8,150 bases of DNA from Campylobacteraceae bacterium (GCA_019162915.1 JAFLKZ010000197.1:2170-10319), one strand, 5' to 3'. Counted from the first letter of the stretch, positions 1 through 5,560 are shown. Translations and numbers: made by a program. The notes: generated by a model not told the origin, from the letters alone.

Positions 1-241
1 AGCGACAAATATCTGCACACTTACCGCAATTTCGACATATCAAAGAGTTAATAAAAGCACCCTCTCCACTATAAAAATCTTCCCTAAGCCCAATATTTGG
101 TTTGAGCAACAGATGCATATCTGCGGCATCCACATCACAATCTGCGATAACACCTTGCGTGGATACTAGTGAGGCTAGTGCTGCGGCAATGGAAGTTTTA
201 CCCGTTCCACCTTTCCCTGAAATAACAACTATTTCTTTCAT
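1..241 (-). CDS. MinD-superfamily P-loop ATPase with ferredoxin insert (N-terminal 80 codons)
   Basis: The gene runs off the left edge, so only its first 80 residues are visible. They begin MKEIVVISGKGGTGKT, with a deviant Walker A motif (KGGTGKT, residues 10-16), and continue to VIADCDVDAAD (about 31-41), the Walker B-like segment typical of MinD/Mrp/NBP35-type ATPases. Residues C69, C72, C75 and C79 form a CxxCxxCxxxC 4Fe-4S motif, placed exactly as in the neighbouring paralogue at 238-1095. Family knowledge: such ATPases with ferredoxin inserts usually occur in pairs and are linked to iron-sulfur or metallocofactor handling; the exact substrate is not established. The start ATG (239-241) overlaps the upstream gene's TGA in an ATGA junction, so translation is probably coupled. 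Family assignment is firm; the precise role is inferred. Confidence 0.92.
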   Translation of the reverse strand, partial: MKEIVVISGKGGTGKTSIAAALASLVSTQGVIADCDVDAADMHLLLKPNIGLREDFYSGEGAFINSLICRNCGKCADICR

Positions 242-1095
242 GCAAGCCCCTTTGCTTCACAAAATGCCACAATCTCTTGCAAAGCATCTTTAAATCCCTC
301 TACATAACGAAATGCCAAATCTCCCTTTGAATAAGCCATCGCAACAGCTCTATCGTGAGGAATTTTAGCGATAATATCGATATGCTCAGCACGACAGTAG
401 TCTAAAACCATGTCGTTTCCGATGCCAAATTGATTGATGACTACACCAAATTTTTTGCCAACAGCCCGCACTGTCTCAACCGCCAATTTTAAATCATGCA
501 AGCCAAAGGGTGTTGGCTCAGTAATTAAAATCACAAAAGAAACATCTTTAATGGCTTCTACCATCGGACAAGAAGTCCCAGGAGGTGCATCGTAAATTTT
601 AACGGTATCCTCACTAAAATACTTTTCAACGTATTTTTTGGTTTGAGCGATAAGCGATACGGCTTGTTCCTCTCCAATATTAAGACGACCCTCAACCCCA
701 TCGATAAAATCTGAACGCCAATGGGTAAGTTCTCCCATCTTTTGAGGCTCCATAGGAAGCGCTTGTGTGGGACAAAGCTCTGAACAGGCGTAACAACTGT
801 GACACAAATTGGGGAAAACTAAAATTTCATTTGCAATGTGAATCAGTGCATTGTAATTACATATCTCAACACATTGCGCACATTGGGTACATAAATTTGA
901 GTTCCAATGGGGTATCATTTTAAAGGTATCTTGAGTTTTGAGTGTCTTCGCATCTATAAAAAGTTTTGCGTTAGGCTCTTCTACATCAAGGTCCACTAAA
1001 ACTACACGCTTTGTTTCTCCTAAAAAGGTTGCTAGATTGGTGGAAAGGGTAGTTTTTCCCGTACCGCCTTTTCCGCTGGCTATGGCTATTTTCAT
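238..1095 (-). CDS. MinD-superfamily P-loop ATPase with inserted 2x[4Fe-4S] ferredoxin domain
   Basis: This is a complete 285-residue cytoplasmic ATPase. It begins MKIAIASGKGGTGKTT (Walker A, residues 9-15) and has the Walker B-like VVLVDLD (31-37). A ferredoxin insert follows with two cysteine clusters, C69/C72/C75/C79 and C98/C101/C104/C108-P, predicted to hold two 4Fe-4S clusters. The switch segment YDAPPGTSCP (168-177) and ITEPTPFGLHDL (191-202) are characteristic of this family. Eight more in-frame codons lie upstream, but I chose the ATG at 1095 because it has AAGGAAA about 6 nt upstream and overlaps the preceding gene's stop as ATGA. It forms a tandem pair with the ATPase at its 3' end. 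A likely role, by family and context, is iron-sulfur or metallocofactor assembly or ATP-dependent redox control; the client protein is unknown. Confidence 0.94.
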   Translation of the reverse strand: MKIAIASGKGGTGKTTLSTNLATFLGETKRVVLVDLDVEEPNAKLFIDAKTLKTQDTFKMIPHWNSNLCTQCAQCVEICNYNALIHIANEILVFPNLCHSCYACSELCPTQALPMEPQKMGELTHWRSDFIDGVEGRLNIGEEQAVSLIAQTKKYVEKYFSEDTVKIYDAPPGTSCPMVEAIKDVSFVILITEPTPFGLHDLKLAVETVRAVGKKFGVVINQFGIGNDMVLDYCRAEHIDIIAKIPHDRAVAMAYSKGDLAFRYVEGFKDALQEIVAFCEAKGLA

Positions 1096-1538
1096 TGTAA
1101 ATTTCCTTTCATACAGCAAGTGCCGTGCCCAAACTTTTGAGCAAAATTAACTAAATCTTTACTTGCACACATAGGGCACACTGAAGCTTCATCATGAATA
1201 CCTAAGGCAAAAAAGTGGCGACATGCTTGGCATTGGTAGAGATTGTCTTTGAAATGAATGGTCCCTCCATCAATGTTAAGCTTTACGCCTTCGACTAAGA
1301 GTCTTGAGACTTTTTGACGGGCACGTTCTAACAAACGGGTAAAAGTGGAACGCGAAATATTCATTGCCTCAGAAGCTTGTTCATGCTCCATTCCCTTATA
1401 ATCTGCCAAACGAATCGCTTCGTATTCGTCTAATTCTAAGTTTACATGTAAGAGTTTTGTACCTGCAATTCCTGAGGGTTTAAACGAACTAAACAGTGGA
1501 GGAGATGCTACCAAACGCCTTTTAGGTGTACGCGACAT
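1092..1538 (-). CDS. DUF134 (UPF0251) family HTH / zinc-ribbon protein
   Basis: A 148-residue predicted DNA-binding protein. Residues 34-84 (LELDEYEAIRLADYKGM, then ISRSTFTRLLERARQKV) match the sigma70-region-4-like helix-turn-helix that defines DUF134. The C-terminal part has CxxC pairs at C103/C106 and C121/C124, which look like a zinc ribbon, and ends GHGTCC (C141, C142), which could bind another metal. Family knowledge: DUF134 genes often sit beside MinD-like ATPases and NifB/NifX-type cofactor proteins, so this is probably the local metal- or redox-responsive regulator; that role is inference. The start has AAGGA seven bases upstream. It is the first gene of the operon, and its stop overlaps the ATPase start (ATGA). 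A palindrome over its own -10 box would fit autoregulation. Its codons include one TTACATGTAA palindrome (1442-1451). Confidence 0.93.
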   Translation of the reverse strand: MSRTPKRRLVASPPLFSSFKPSGIAGTKLLHVNLELDEYEAIRLADYKGMEHEQASEAMNISRSTFTRLLERARQKVSRLLVEGVKLNIDGGTIHFKDNLYQCQACRHFFALGIHDEASVCPMCASKDLVNFAQKFGHGTCCMKGNLQ

Positions 1539-1563
1539 AAAGCAATCCTTGCTCTTTTTTTAA

Positions 1564-1577
1564 TGTATTATAATACA
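1564..1577. promoter_or_regulatory. 14-bp palindrome over the -10 box, possible operator
   Basis: TGTATTATAATACA is a perfect 14-bp palindrome that contains the TATAAT of the operon promoter. A dimeric repressor bound here would block RNA polymerase. The DUF134 protein encoded just downstream is the obvious candidate, but nothing in the sequence proves it. A palindromic -10 can also arise partly by chance because TATAAT is nearly self-complementary. Confidence 0.45.
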
Positions 1578-1596
1578 CATACGTGCATAATGTCAA
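1567..1596 (-). promoter_or_regulatory. Consensus sigma70 promoter of the DUF134-ATPase operon
   Basis: Read on the minus strand, TTGACA (1596-1591) is followed after 18 bp by TATAAT (1572-1567). Both hexamers are perfect consensus, which is rare in this AT-rich sequence, where other candidate promoters have only a -10 box. Predicted transcription starts near 1560, about 22 nt before the start codon at 1538, and the AAGGA site lies inside that short leader. Confidence 0.75.
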
Positions 1597-1680
1597 GTTC
1601 TATTTTGTTATTAGCCCATTTCGGACTCCTTTATATGTTTATTTGTTTAAAGTTTATTTAATATAAATGATAGTAATCTT

Positions 1681-1686
1681 TATTAT
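1681..1686 (+). promoter_or_regulatory. Possible -10 box of the 43-residue microprotein gene
   Basis: TATTAT (one mismatch to TATAAT) lies 27 nt before the ATG at 1714 and would give a leader of roughly 20 nt. No -35 hexamer is evident; the upstream DNA is AT-rich. Confidence 0.3.
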
Positions 1687-1713
1687 ACAAAATACTTATA
1701 TAAAGGATTTTCA

Positions 1714-1845
1714 ATGAGTACCTATATGATTTATTTAGCAGGTGCAGCGCTTGCTGCTTCTTTTATCGGTAATAGATGGTTGAAAGGATTAGGTTGGCTG
1801 TTGATGGGTGTATTGATTGCAATGTCATCTATTGCTTCTAGCTAA
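1714..1845 (+). CDS. Two-helix membrane microprotein (43 residues), unknown function
   Basis: A short gene coding for 43 residues that begin MSTYMIYLAGAALAASFIG and end IAMSSIASS. The ATG is preceded by AAAGGA seven bases upstream, as strong as any ribosome site here. Two hydrophobic segments (about residues 4-19 and 25-39) flank a short NRWLKG turn whose R21 and K24 should face the cytoplasm, predicting a helical hairpin with both ends outside. The small-residue-rich first helix (AGAALAAS) could pack closely against partners. I do not recognise the family. It is divergent from the DUF134 operon and upstream of the unknown 405-residue gene on the same strand; no functional link is shown. The strong ribosome site and coherent membrane pattern argue that it is real; short length keeps confidence moderate. 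Confidence 0.68.
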   Translation: MSTYMIYLAGAALAASFIGNRWLKGLGWLLMGVLIAMSSIASS

Positions 1846-1861
1846 AATAGATACTTTTAGC
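1841..1861 (+). other. Perfect 7-bp stem-loop at the end of the microprotein gene
   Basis: GCTAAAA (1841-1847), a 7-nt loop and TTTTAGC (1855-1861) form a perfect stem that includes the TAA stop codon. No T-run follows, so it is a weak terminator candidate; it may instead protect the mRNA 3' end or pair alternatively with the later GCTAAAA at 1955-1961. Confidence 0.4.
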
Positions 1862-1953
1862 CTAATAGAAAAGGACCTTGCTGATTATTCTTGTGATTTA
1901 TTAAAGAAGCGTAAGAATATGGCTTTATATGTAAAGATTTTTAGACAAAGTTT

Positions 1954-2020
1954 AGCTAAAATTCAACTCATAAAATAAATGAATGATTAGCAAAAAGTTG
2001 AAAATTTAGCTGACTATTTT
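1954..2020 (+). terminator. Long inverted repeat plus T-run: terminator or attenuator
   Basis: AGCTAAAATTCAACT (1954-1968) pairs with AGTTGAAAATTTAGCT (1996-2011) in two 7-bp helices separated by a small asymmetric internal loop, with a 27-nt apical loop. The stem is followed by GAC and then TATTTTTTATT, giving an intrinsic-terminator layout. It ends 25 nt before the TTG start of the 405-residue gene, so it could end transcription from the microprotein gene or attenuate entry into the next one. The stem is mostly A-U, so strength is uncertain. Confidence 0.45.
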
Positions 2021-2036
2021 TTATTAGGAACAAAAC

Positions 2037-3254
2037 TTGTCAATACTCAAAACTTTTAAAGACTTGCTCAAACGCGGTAATCTGCCAGATGATACACGAG
2101 ATGTGCCCAATTGGCTAAAGATAAAAAATAGACAATTTGAAAATGTTGATTTTGCTTCTAATACAGTCGATAGCCTTATAGCTTTAAGTAGCCCAGAGTT
2201 TAACGAATTTGTAAGTAATACCGATTCACATATGCTTCTTGTATATCTTAGTACACTGAGCGATACACAGATGCAAAAGTTTTATCGCTATCTTGATGAG
2301 GTTGTAAAGTTAGATGAGGGAATAGAACATCAAAGCGCAAGAGTGCAGTTTGAAAATGCTCTGTTTAGTATCAAAAAAAGTGAGATTACCAATGAGCAAA
2401 GGGTAAGGGCAACTTTAGAAATACCACTGATGATCAATTTTGCGAAGCATATCTATCATGCAATTATGGACTTTATCGAATACGCATCGCAAGATTATTA
2501 TAACTACGATATTGAAAATGAATTTAAAATGTACGAGGGACATTTAGAGCAGATTATCTGGGGAAAAATGAATCTTATCCCAGATAGTTTTGAACAAGTA
2601 ATAGACCATTTCAAGAACTTTTATGATGAAAACAATGAAGAGCATAAAAAGTTTTTTATCCACCTTTCCAAACGATTTGGGCTACTCATAGCAACACTGA
2701 GTCGGTTGATTTATAAAACGCAAGATAGAGCCACATCGCTTAACTGGTTCGTGTCAAAAATGGTTGACTATGATGTCGTAGGTTCAGTGGAGATATCTAT
2801 TAGCCAAAGCAAATCACTCACAACGGATCAAAAACTTATCAATTTTCTGACCACTACATTTGGAGGTATTTGCGATGAAAGCGATGATAATTATCTATCT
2901 TCACTTATTTGCGTCGTCGAAACGCTCTTTGAATGGTACCCCGTTAATCGTGAAGCTTGTGACTATGCCATGGTTGAGATGATGAAAAGTGTGGGTGTCA
3001 AAAAAGTGAATGTGGACAATGCCAATGCGTTTATAGCCTTTTTTGAAAAACTTCCGAGATTTTACGAAGTGCTTAGTTATGATAAAATTTATCAACTCAA
3101 AGAGCTTATCAATCACACCTTGACACACTATGAAGTACATAAAAATGAGGTATTTGAGCAAGAGAGTGTCAAAAATAAACTGGTACTTTTAAACTATTTT
3201 ATTGATATGGAAGATTTGTATTATGAGAGTGGGAAAAATACGGGAGTGTTATAA
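2037..3254 (+). CDS. Hypothetical helical protein, 405 residues, TTG start
   Basis: I do not recognise this protein. It is predicted cytoplasmic: no signal peptide and no convincing membrane segment. It is rich in amphipathic helix, for example around residues 43-110 and 122-245, with aromatic and acidic clusters such as DYYNYDIENEF (153-163). There is no nucleotide-binding or metal-binding motif and few cysteines. The start is a TTG (2037): AGGAA lies six bases upstream, an in-frame TAG precedes it at 2025-2027, and the next in-frame ATG would remove about 65 residues. The gene has its own terminator downstream and is convergent with the S4-domain gene. Its length, uninterrupted frame and ribosome site make it a real gene; function is unknown. 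The weak start codon and the upstream hairpin suggest low or controlled expression, which is inference. Confidence 0.87.
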   Translation: MSILKTFKDLLKRGNLPDDTRDVPNWLKIKNRQFENVDFASNTVDSLIALSSPEFNEFVSNTDSHMLLVYLSTLSDTQMQKFYRYLDEVVKLDEGIEHQSARVQFENALFSIKKSEITNEQRVRATLEIPLMINFAKHIYHAIMDFIEYASQDYYNYDIENEFKMYEGHLEQIIWGKMNLIPDSFEQVIDHFKNFYDENNEEHKKFFIHLSKRFGLLIATLSRLIYKTQDRATSLNWFVSKMVDYDVVGSVEISISQSKSLTTDQKLINFLTTTFGGICDESDDNYLSSLICVVETLFEWYPVNREACDYAMVEMMKSVGVKKVNVDNANAFIAFFEKLPRFYEVLSYDKIYQLKELINHTLTHYEVHKNEVFEQESVKNKLVLLNYFIDMEDLYYESGKNTGVL

Positions 3255-3267
3255 TACTAAAGGAGTT

Positions 3268-3304
3268 AGGGCTAAATTTTTAACTTTTTAGTCCTTTCCT
3301 TTCT
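3268..3304 (+). terminator. Probable intrinsic terminator of the 405-residue gene
   Basis: AGGGCTAAA (3268-3276) pairs with TTTAGTCCT (3287-3295) as a 9-bp stem with one G-U pair and a 10-nt loop, followed by the pyrimidine-rich TTTCCTTTCTT. It starts 14 bases after the stop codon. On the minus strand no T-run follows the stem, so it serves the plus strand only. Confidence 0.55.
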
Positions 3305-3313
3305 TACATGTAA
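3304..3313. repeat. TTACATGTAA palindrome between convergent genes
   Basis: Perfect 10-bp palindrome, a member of the family repeated at 1442-1451, 5286-5295, 5562-5571 and 6679-6688. This copy lies between the terminator of the 405-residue gene and the stop of the S4-domain gene. Role unknown. Confidence 0.6.
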
Positions 3314-3321
3314 AGCTTGAC

Positions 3322-3537
3322 TCACTTTACCGCAGCTTCCACTTCAATCACATCATCTGCTAATTCAATCGTCTCACCTGCAACTATTTTAGCTCGTTTT
3401 CTAAACTCGATTTCTCCATTTCTTTTAACCTGCCCTTCTTCTATTCGCATCTTTGCTTGAGCGCCACTCTCAGTTAGTCCCATAACTTTTATGAGTTTAT
3501 ATAATTCTATATAATCATCTTCTAATTCAAATTTCAT
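3322..3537 (-). CDS. ybcJ: S4-domain RNA-binding protein, YbcJ family
   Basis: A 71-residue protein that is almost entirely one S4 RNA-binding domain. The core VMGLTESGAQAKMRIEEG (18-35) followed by QVKRNGEIEFRKRAKI (36-51) closely follows the pattern I know from YbcJ-type proteins (ESGAQAK, then a basic R-K-R-x-K-I segment and VAGETIEL). The conserved basic residues are where S4 domains contact RNA. Family knowledge: these free-standing S4 proteins are thought to bind structured RNA, possibly ribosomal, but their targets are poorly defined. The start has AAGGA six bases upstream. It is 97 bp downstream of the EAL gene on the same strand and probably has its own promoter; CATAAT at 3558-3563 (minus strand) is a weak -10 candidate. 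Family assignment is strong. Confidence 0.92.
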   Translation of the reverse strand: MKFELEDDYIELYKLIKVMGLTESGAQAKMRIEEGQVKRNGEIEFRKRAKIVAGETIELADDVIEVEAAVK

Positions 3538-3561
3538 GTCTATCCTTTTGTTTATATATTA

Positions 3562-3621
3562 TGATAGCTAAATCTATATTTATATTTCTACACAAATACG
3601 CTGATATTTAGCATACTATCA
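3562..3621. repeat. Interrupted inverted repeat upstream of the S4-domain gene
   Basis: TGATA-GCTAAAT (3562-3573) faces ATTTAGC (3606-3612), ATAC and TATCA (3617-3621): perfect 7-bp inner and 5-bp outer arms with a 4-nt offset and a 32-nt loop. It fills most of the gap between the EAL stop and the S4 start. It could be a weak terminator relic, an operator or chance in AT-rich DNA. Confidence 0.3.
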
Positions 3622-3634
3622 AGACTGCAAAAAG

Positions 3635-4693
3635 CTATATCTTCCGTATAGGCTCACTTGAGGGTTTACCAAAGTAATATCCTTGTGCGAGATCAGCCCC
3701 GCTAGTACAAGCAAACGCAACTTCTTCAGCTCTCTCAACACCCTCCGCTAGAACTAAAATGCCGTTTTCTTTTGCGATAGACACGATAGCTCTAAAAATA
3801 GATTGATTGGCGAGATTGGTATCGATACCATCCATAATTTCGCGATCAATTTTAACAATATCAGGGAGTAACTTAGCAATCATATTAAGAGTGGAGTATC
3901 CACTGCCCACATCATCAAGTGCAACCATAAAACCTTGTGATTTATAATAATCCAAAATCTTCTTGAGATGGTTAATATCAGTAATACGGTCACTCTCTAT
4001 CACTTCGAAAATGATATTTTTAGGGTCAAACTCAAGTTGTTTAGCCCATTTTACGGTAGAAGCAAGACAATGGATAGGGTCATAAATGGCTGTTGGAATA
4101 AAATTGATAAAAACTTTTGCAGAGATATTTTTGACGGCTGCTGTTTTAAGCGAAGTTTCTCTACAAGCGCGATCAAGATAAAAAAGCATATCGCCCTCTC
4201 TTGCCCAAGCAAAAAGTTTATCAGGATAGATAAGTTCGCCCTCATCGCTAACACCCCTAGCCAGTGATTCATACCCATAGATTTCATTGGTTGAAAGATT
4301 GACGATAGGTTGAAAATGCGTTGTTAATGCCCCTTTAGTAATAATTTTGGAGAGGTCTCCTGCATTAAGGAGGTCTTTGTATTTTTGAATGGTTTTGGAT
4401 TCGCGAATGCGTGCTGGAGAGAAGGATATACCATTGGCTAGAAAAAGTAAGCTAATGGCTTTACGCTCTATTTCATTAAAAATAGTATCTTCAATGAGCG
4501 TAATGAAAAACGTTTCAAACGAGTCTACGCTCACCCAAAGTGTTTGCGCATCTTCAAATGTATGGTTAAGCTGTTTAGTTTTGAGATACGTTGAAAATTT
4601 GTTGGCAAGCTCTCGTACATCACAACTGATAAGGATATCTCCTGCACTTGAAGATAAAGAGGGTAATACCTGACATTTGCTACATGTACTCAT
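3635..4693 (-). CDS. EAL-domain c-di-GMP phosphodiesterase with N-terminal CxxC segment
   Basis: A 352-residue protein that should hydrolyse cyclic-di-GMP to pGpG. The EAL domain covers about residues 118-350 and retains the expected catalytic and metal ligands: E142 in YESLARG (the EAL signature reads ESL), N197 in FINFIP, E230 and E233 in FEVIES, D260-D261 in DDVGSGYS, K281 in VKID, E317 in LAEGVE, and Q337 in QGYYFGKP. So it is probably active, not degenerate. The N-terminal 115 residues have no clear domain name but start with CSKC (C4, C7), a possible metal- or redox-sensing pair. There is no signal peptide, membrane helix or GGDEF domain, so it is a cytoplasmic stand-alone enzyme. AAGGA lies six bases upstream of the ATG. 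It stands between YccF and the S4 gene with 86- and 97-bp gaps and has its own candidate promoter. Confidence 0.93.
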   Translation of the reverse strand: MSTCSKCQVLPSLSSSAGDILISCDVRELANKFSTYLKTKQLNHTFEDAQTLWVSVDSFETFFITLIEDTIFNEIERKAISLLFLANGISFSPARIRESKTIQKYKDLLNAGDLSKIITKGALTTHFQPIVNLSTNEIYGYESLARGVSDEGELIYPDKLFAWAREGDMLFYLDRACRETSLKTAAVKNISAKVFINFIPTAIYDPIHCLASTVKWAKQLEFDPKNIIFEVIESDRITDINHLKKILDYYKSQGFMVALDDVGSGYSTLNMIAKLLPDIVKIDREIMDGIDTNLANQSIFRAIVSIAKENGILVLAEGVERAEEVAFACTSGADLAQGYYFGKPSSEPIRKI

Positions 4694-4714
4694 GGAGAGT
4701 CCTTTTTTCTTCCT

Positions 4715-4720
4715 ATTATA
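4715..4720 (-). promoter_or_regulatory. -10 box of the EAL gene
   Basis: Consensus TATAAT on the minus strand, 21 bp before the start codon at 4693. An A8 tract lies just upstream in the spacer and no -35 hexamer is clear, a pattern common in Campylobacterota promoters. Confidence 0.5.
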
Positions 4721-4779
4721 ACAAAGCTAATTTTTTTTAATAGTCATAAAATAGCAACTGGTTTATTACTATGATAGTG

Positions 4780-5247
4780 TCAATCTTGGTTTTTTTCTCG
4801 CACTTGATGGATAAAATTTTCTGCCTCTTTTTGGCGCATGATGGAAGCTACTTCTTTATCAACGATAGTTTGCCCAATAGGAGCGAGCGAAATGGCAGCT
4901 AGTTTAAGATGCTGTATCGCAAAAGGAATGCCAATTATCGTAACAAAACACGCAATAGCAGAAGCCACATGACCCAAAGCAAGCCAAATACCTGCAAAAA
5001 GAAACCAAATGATATTTCCTACTAAGCCAAATGAACTCGTGCCGATATCTTCTTTGCCGTAAAGTGTTTTGCGACTGATAGCTTCTTTACCAAAAGGGAA
5101 AAATGCAAATTGACCTATCACGAAACACGCCTTTGCCCAAGGAATTCCAACGATAGTCATAAACGCCAACACGCCTACCATCCACCAACAAAGCCCCATA
5201 AAGATACCACCTAAAATAAACCATAAAAAGTTACCAATAGTGCGCAT
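4780..5247 (-). CDS. yccF: YccF family inner-membrane protein
   Basis: A 155-residue membrane protein with two YccF domains, matching the family's usual length (about 150). The internal repeat is visible: GNFLWFILGG (5-14) with TIVGIPWAKACFVIGQFAFFPFG (31-53), and GNIIWFLFAG (77-86) with TIIGIPFAIQHLKLAAISLAPIG (103-125). Each half supplies hydrophobic helices joined by the GIP motif; the charged C-terminal tail (128-155) should be cytoplasmic. Family knowledge: function is not firmly established; it is a conserved inner-membrane protein. AAGGAAAA precedes the ATG. The only promoter-like pattern is TTTACA (5297-5292), 15 bp, TACAAT (5276-5271) on the minus strand, whose -35 lies inside the 22-bp palindrome. 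The gap to the Rof-like gene upstream is 61 bp. Confidence 0.94.
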   Translation of the reverse strand: MRTIGNFLWFILGGIFMGLCWWMVGVLAFMTIVGIPWAKACFVIGQFAFFPFGKEAISRKTLYGKEDIGTSSFGLVGNIIWFLFAGIWLALGHVASAIACFVTIIGIPFAIQHLKLAAISLAPIGQTIVDKEVASIMRQKEAENFIHQVREKNQD

Positions 5248-5280
5248 GTTTTTTCCTTGCTTTTTAAAATATTGTACTTG

Positions 5281-5302
5281 AAATCTTTACATGTAAAGAT
5301 TT
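5281..5302. repeat. 22-bp perfect palindrome containing TTACATGTAA
   Basis: AAATCTTTACA (5281-5291) is followed directly by its exact reverse complement (5292-5302). It is the longest member of the TTACATGTAA family here, placed seven bases after the Rof-like gene stop and upstream of yccF. As RNA it can fold into a 9-bp stem with a CATG loop, but no T-run follows on either strand, which argues against simple termination. It also carries the putative yccF -35 box. Confidence 0.65.
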
Positions 5303-5308
5303 AGCGCA

Positions 5309-5539
5309 TCAAACTTCTTTATGTTTCTTGCCATTGAAAGAGAAAATTGAATGAAGACTTATCTTTTGTTTGCCATTTAAAATCAAAAACTCTTTCTCCT
5401 CTATCACGCTTAATGTCGTCACAATCCCTTTGATACTTTTGTTTTGCTCCCCTTCTAAATAAACAATCGTAGAGGGTATCTTTCTTTGAATAGCAACCAT
5501 GAGTTGGTCATAAAATTCACATGAAATTGGATTTTGCAT
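5309..5539 (-). CDS. rof: Rof-like Rho-binding antiterminator
   Basis: A 76-residue protein starting MQNPISCEFYDQLMVAIQRK. The opening PISC-x-x-YD-x-L, the central strand pattern (TIVYLEGEQNKSIKGIVT, EEKEFLILNGKQKISL) and the terminal IxSF (65-68) match the small beta-rich Rof/YaeO family as I remember it (PINCDDYD at the N-terminus, ITSF near the end). Family knowledge: Rof binds transcription termination factor Rho and inhibits termination. The acidic residues of the N-terminal segment are fewer than in enteric Rof, so Rho binding is inferred. Seventeen extra in-frame codons lie upstream, but I prefer the ATG at 5539 because GAGG sits five bases before it and the longer start would run the reading frame across a TTTACATGTAAA palindrome. 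No operon partner is obvious. Confidence 0.75.
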   Translation of the reverse strand: MQNPISCEFYDQLMVAIQRKIPSTIVYLEGEQNKSIKGIVTTLSVIEEKEFLILNGKQKISLHSIFSFNGKKHKEV

Positions 5540-5560
5540 TGGTGCCTCTTTTAAAATAAG

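Noticed and set aside
102..293. Plus-strand open frame opposite the ATPase junction
   Set aside because: Antisense shadow of two well-supported ATPase genes, with no ribosome site. The similar frame at 938-1150 was rejected for the same reason.
1..1095. Nitrogenase iron protein (NifH) or MinD cell-division identity for the ATPases
   Set aside because: The deviant Walker A motif is shared, but the inserted eight-cysteine ferredoxin segment distinguishes these from both MinD and NifH.
4051..4287. Open frames inside the EAL gene on both strands
   Set aside because: The EAL reading frame has all catalytic motifs; the alternatives are composition shadows.
4768..4778. ACTATGATAGT inverted repeat just after the yccF stop
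   Set aside because: Only 5-bp arms with a single central base; it cannot form a normal hairpin and is easily chance.
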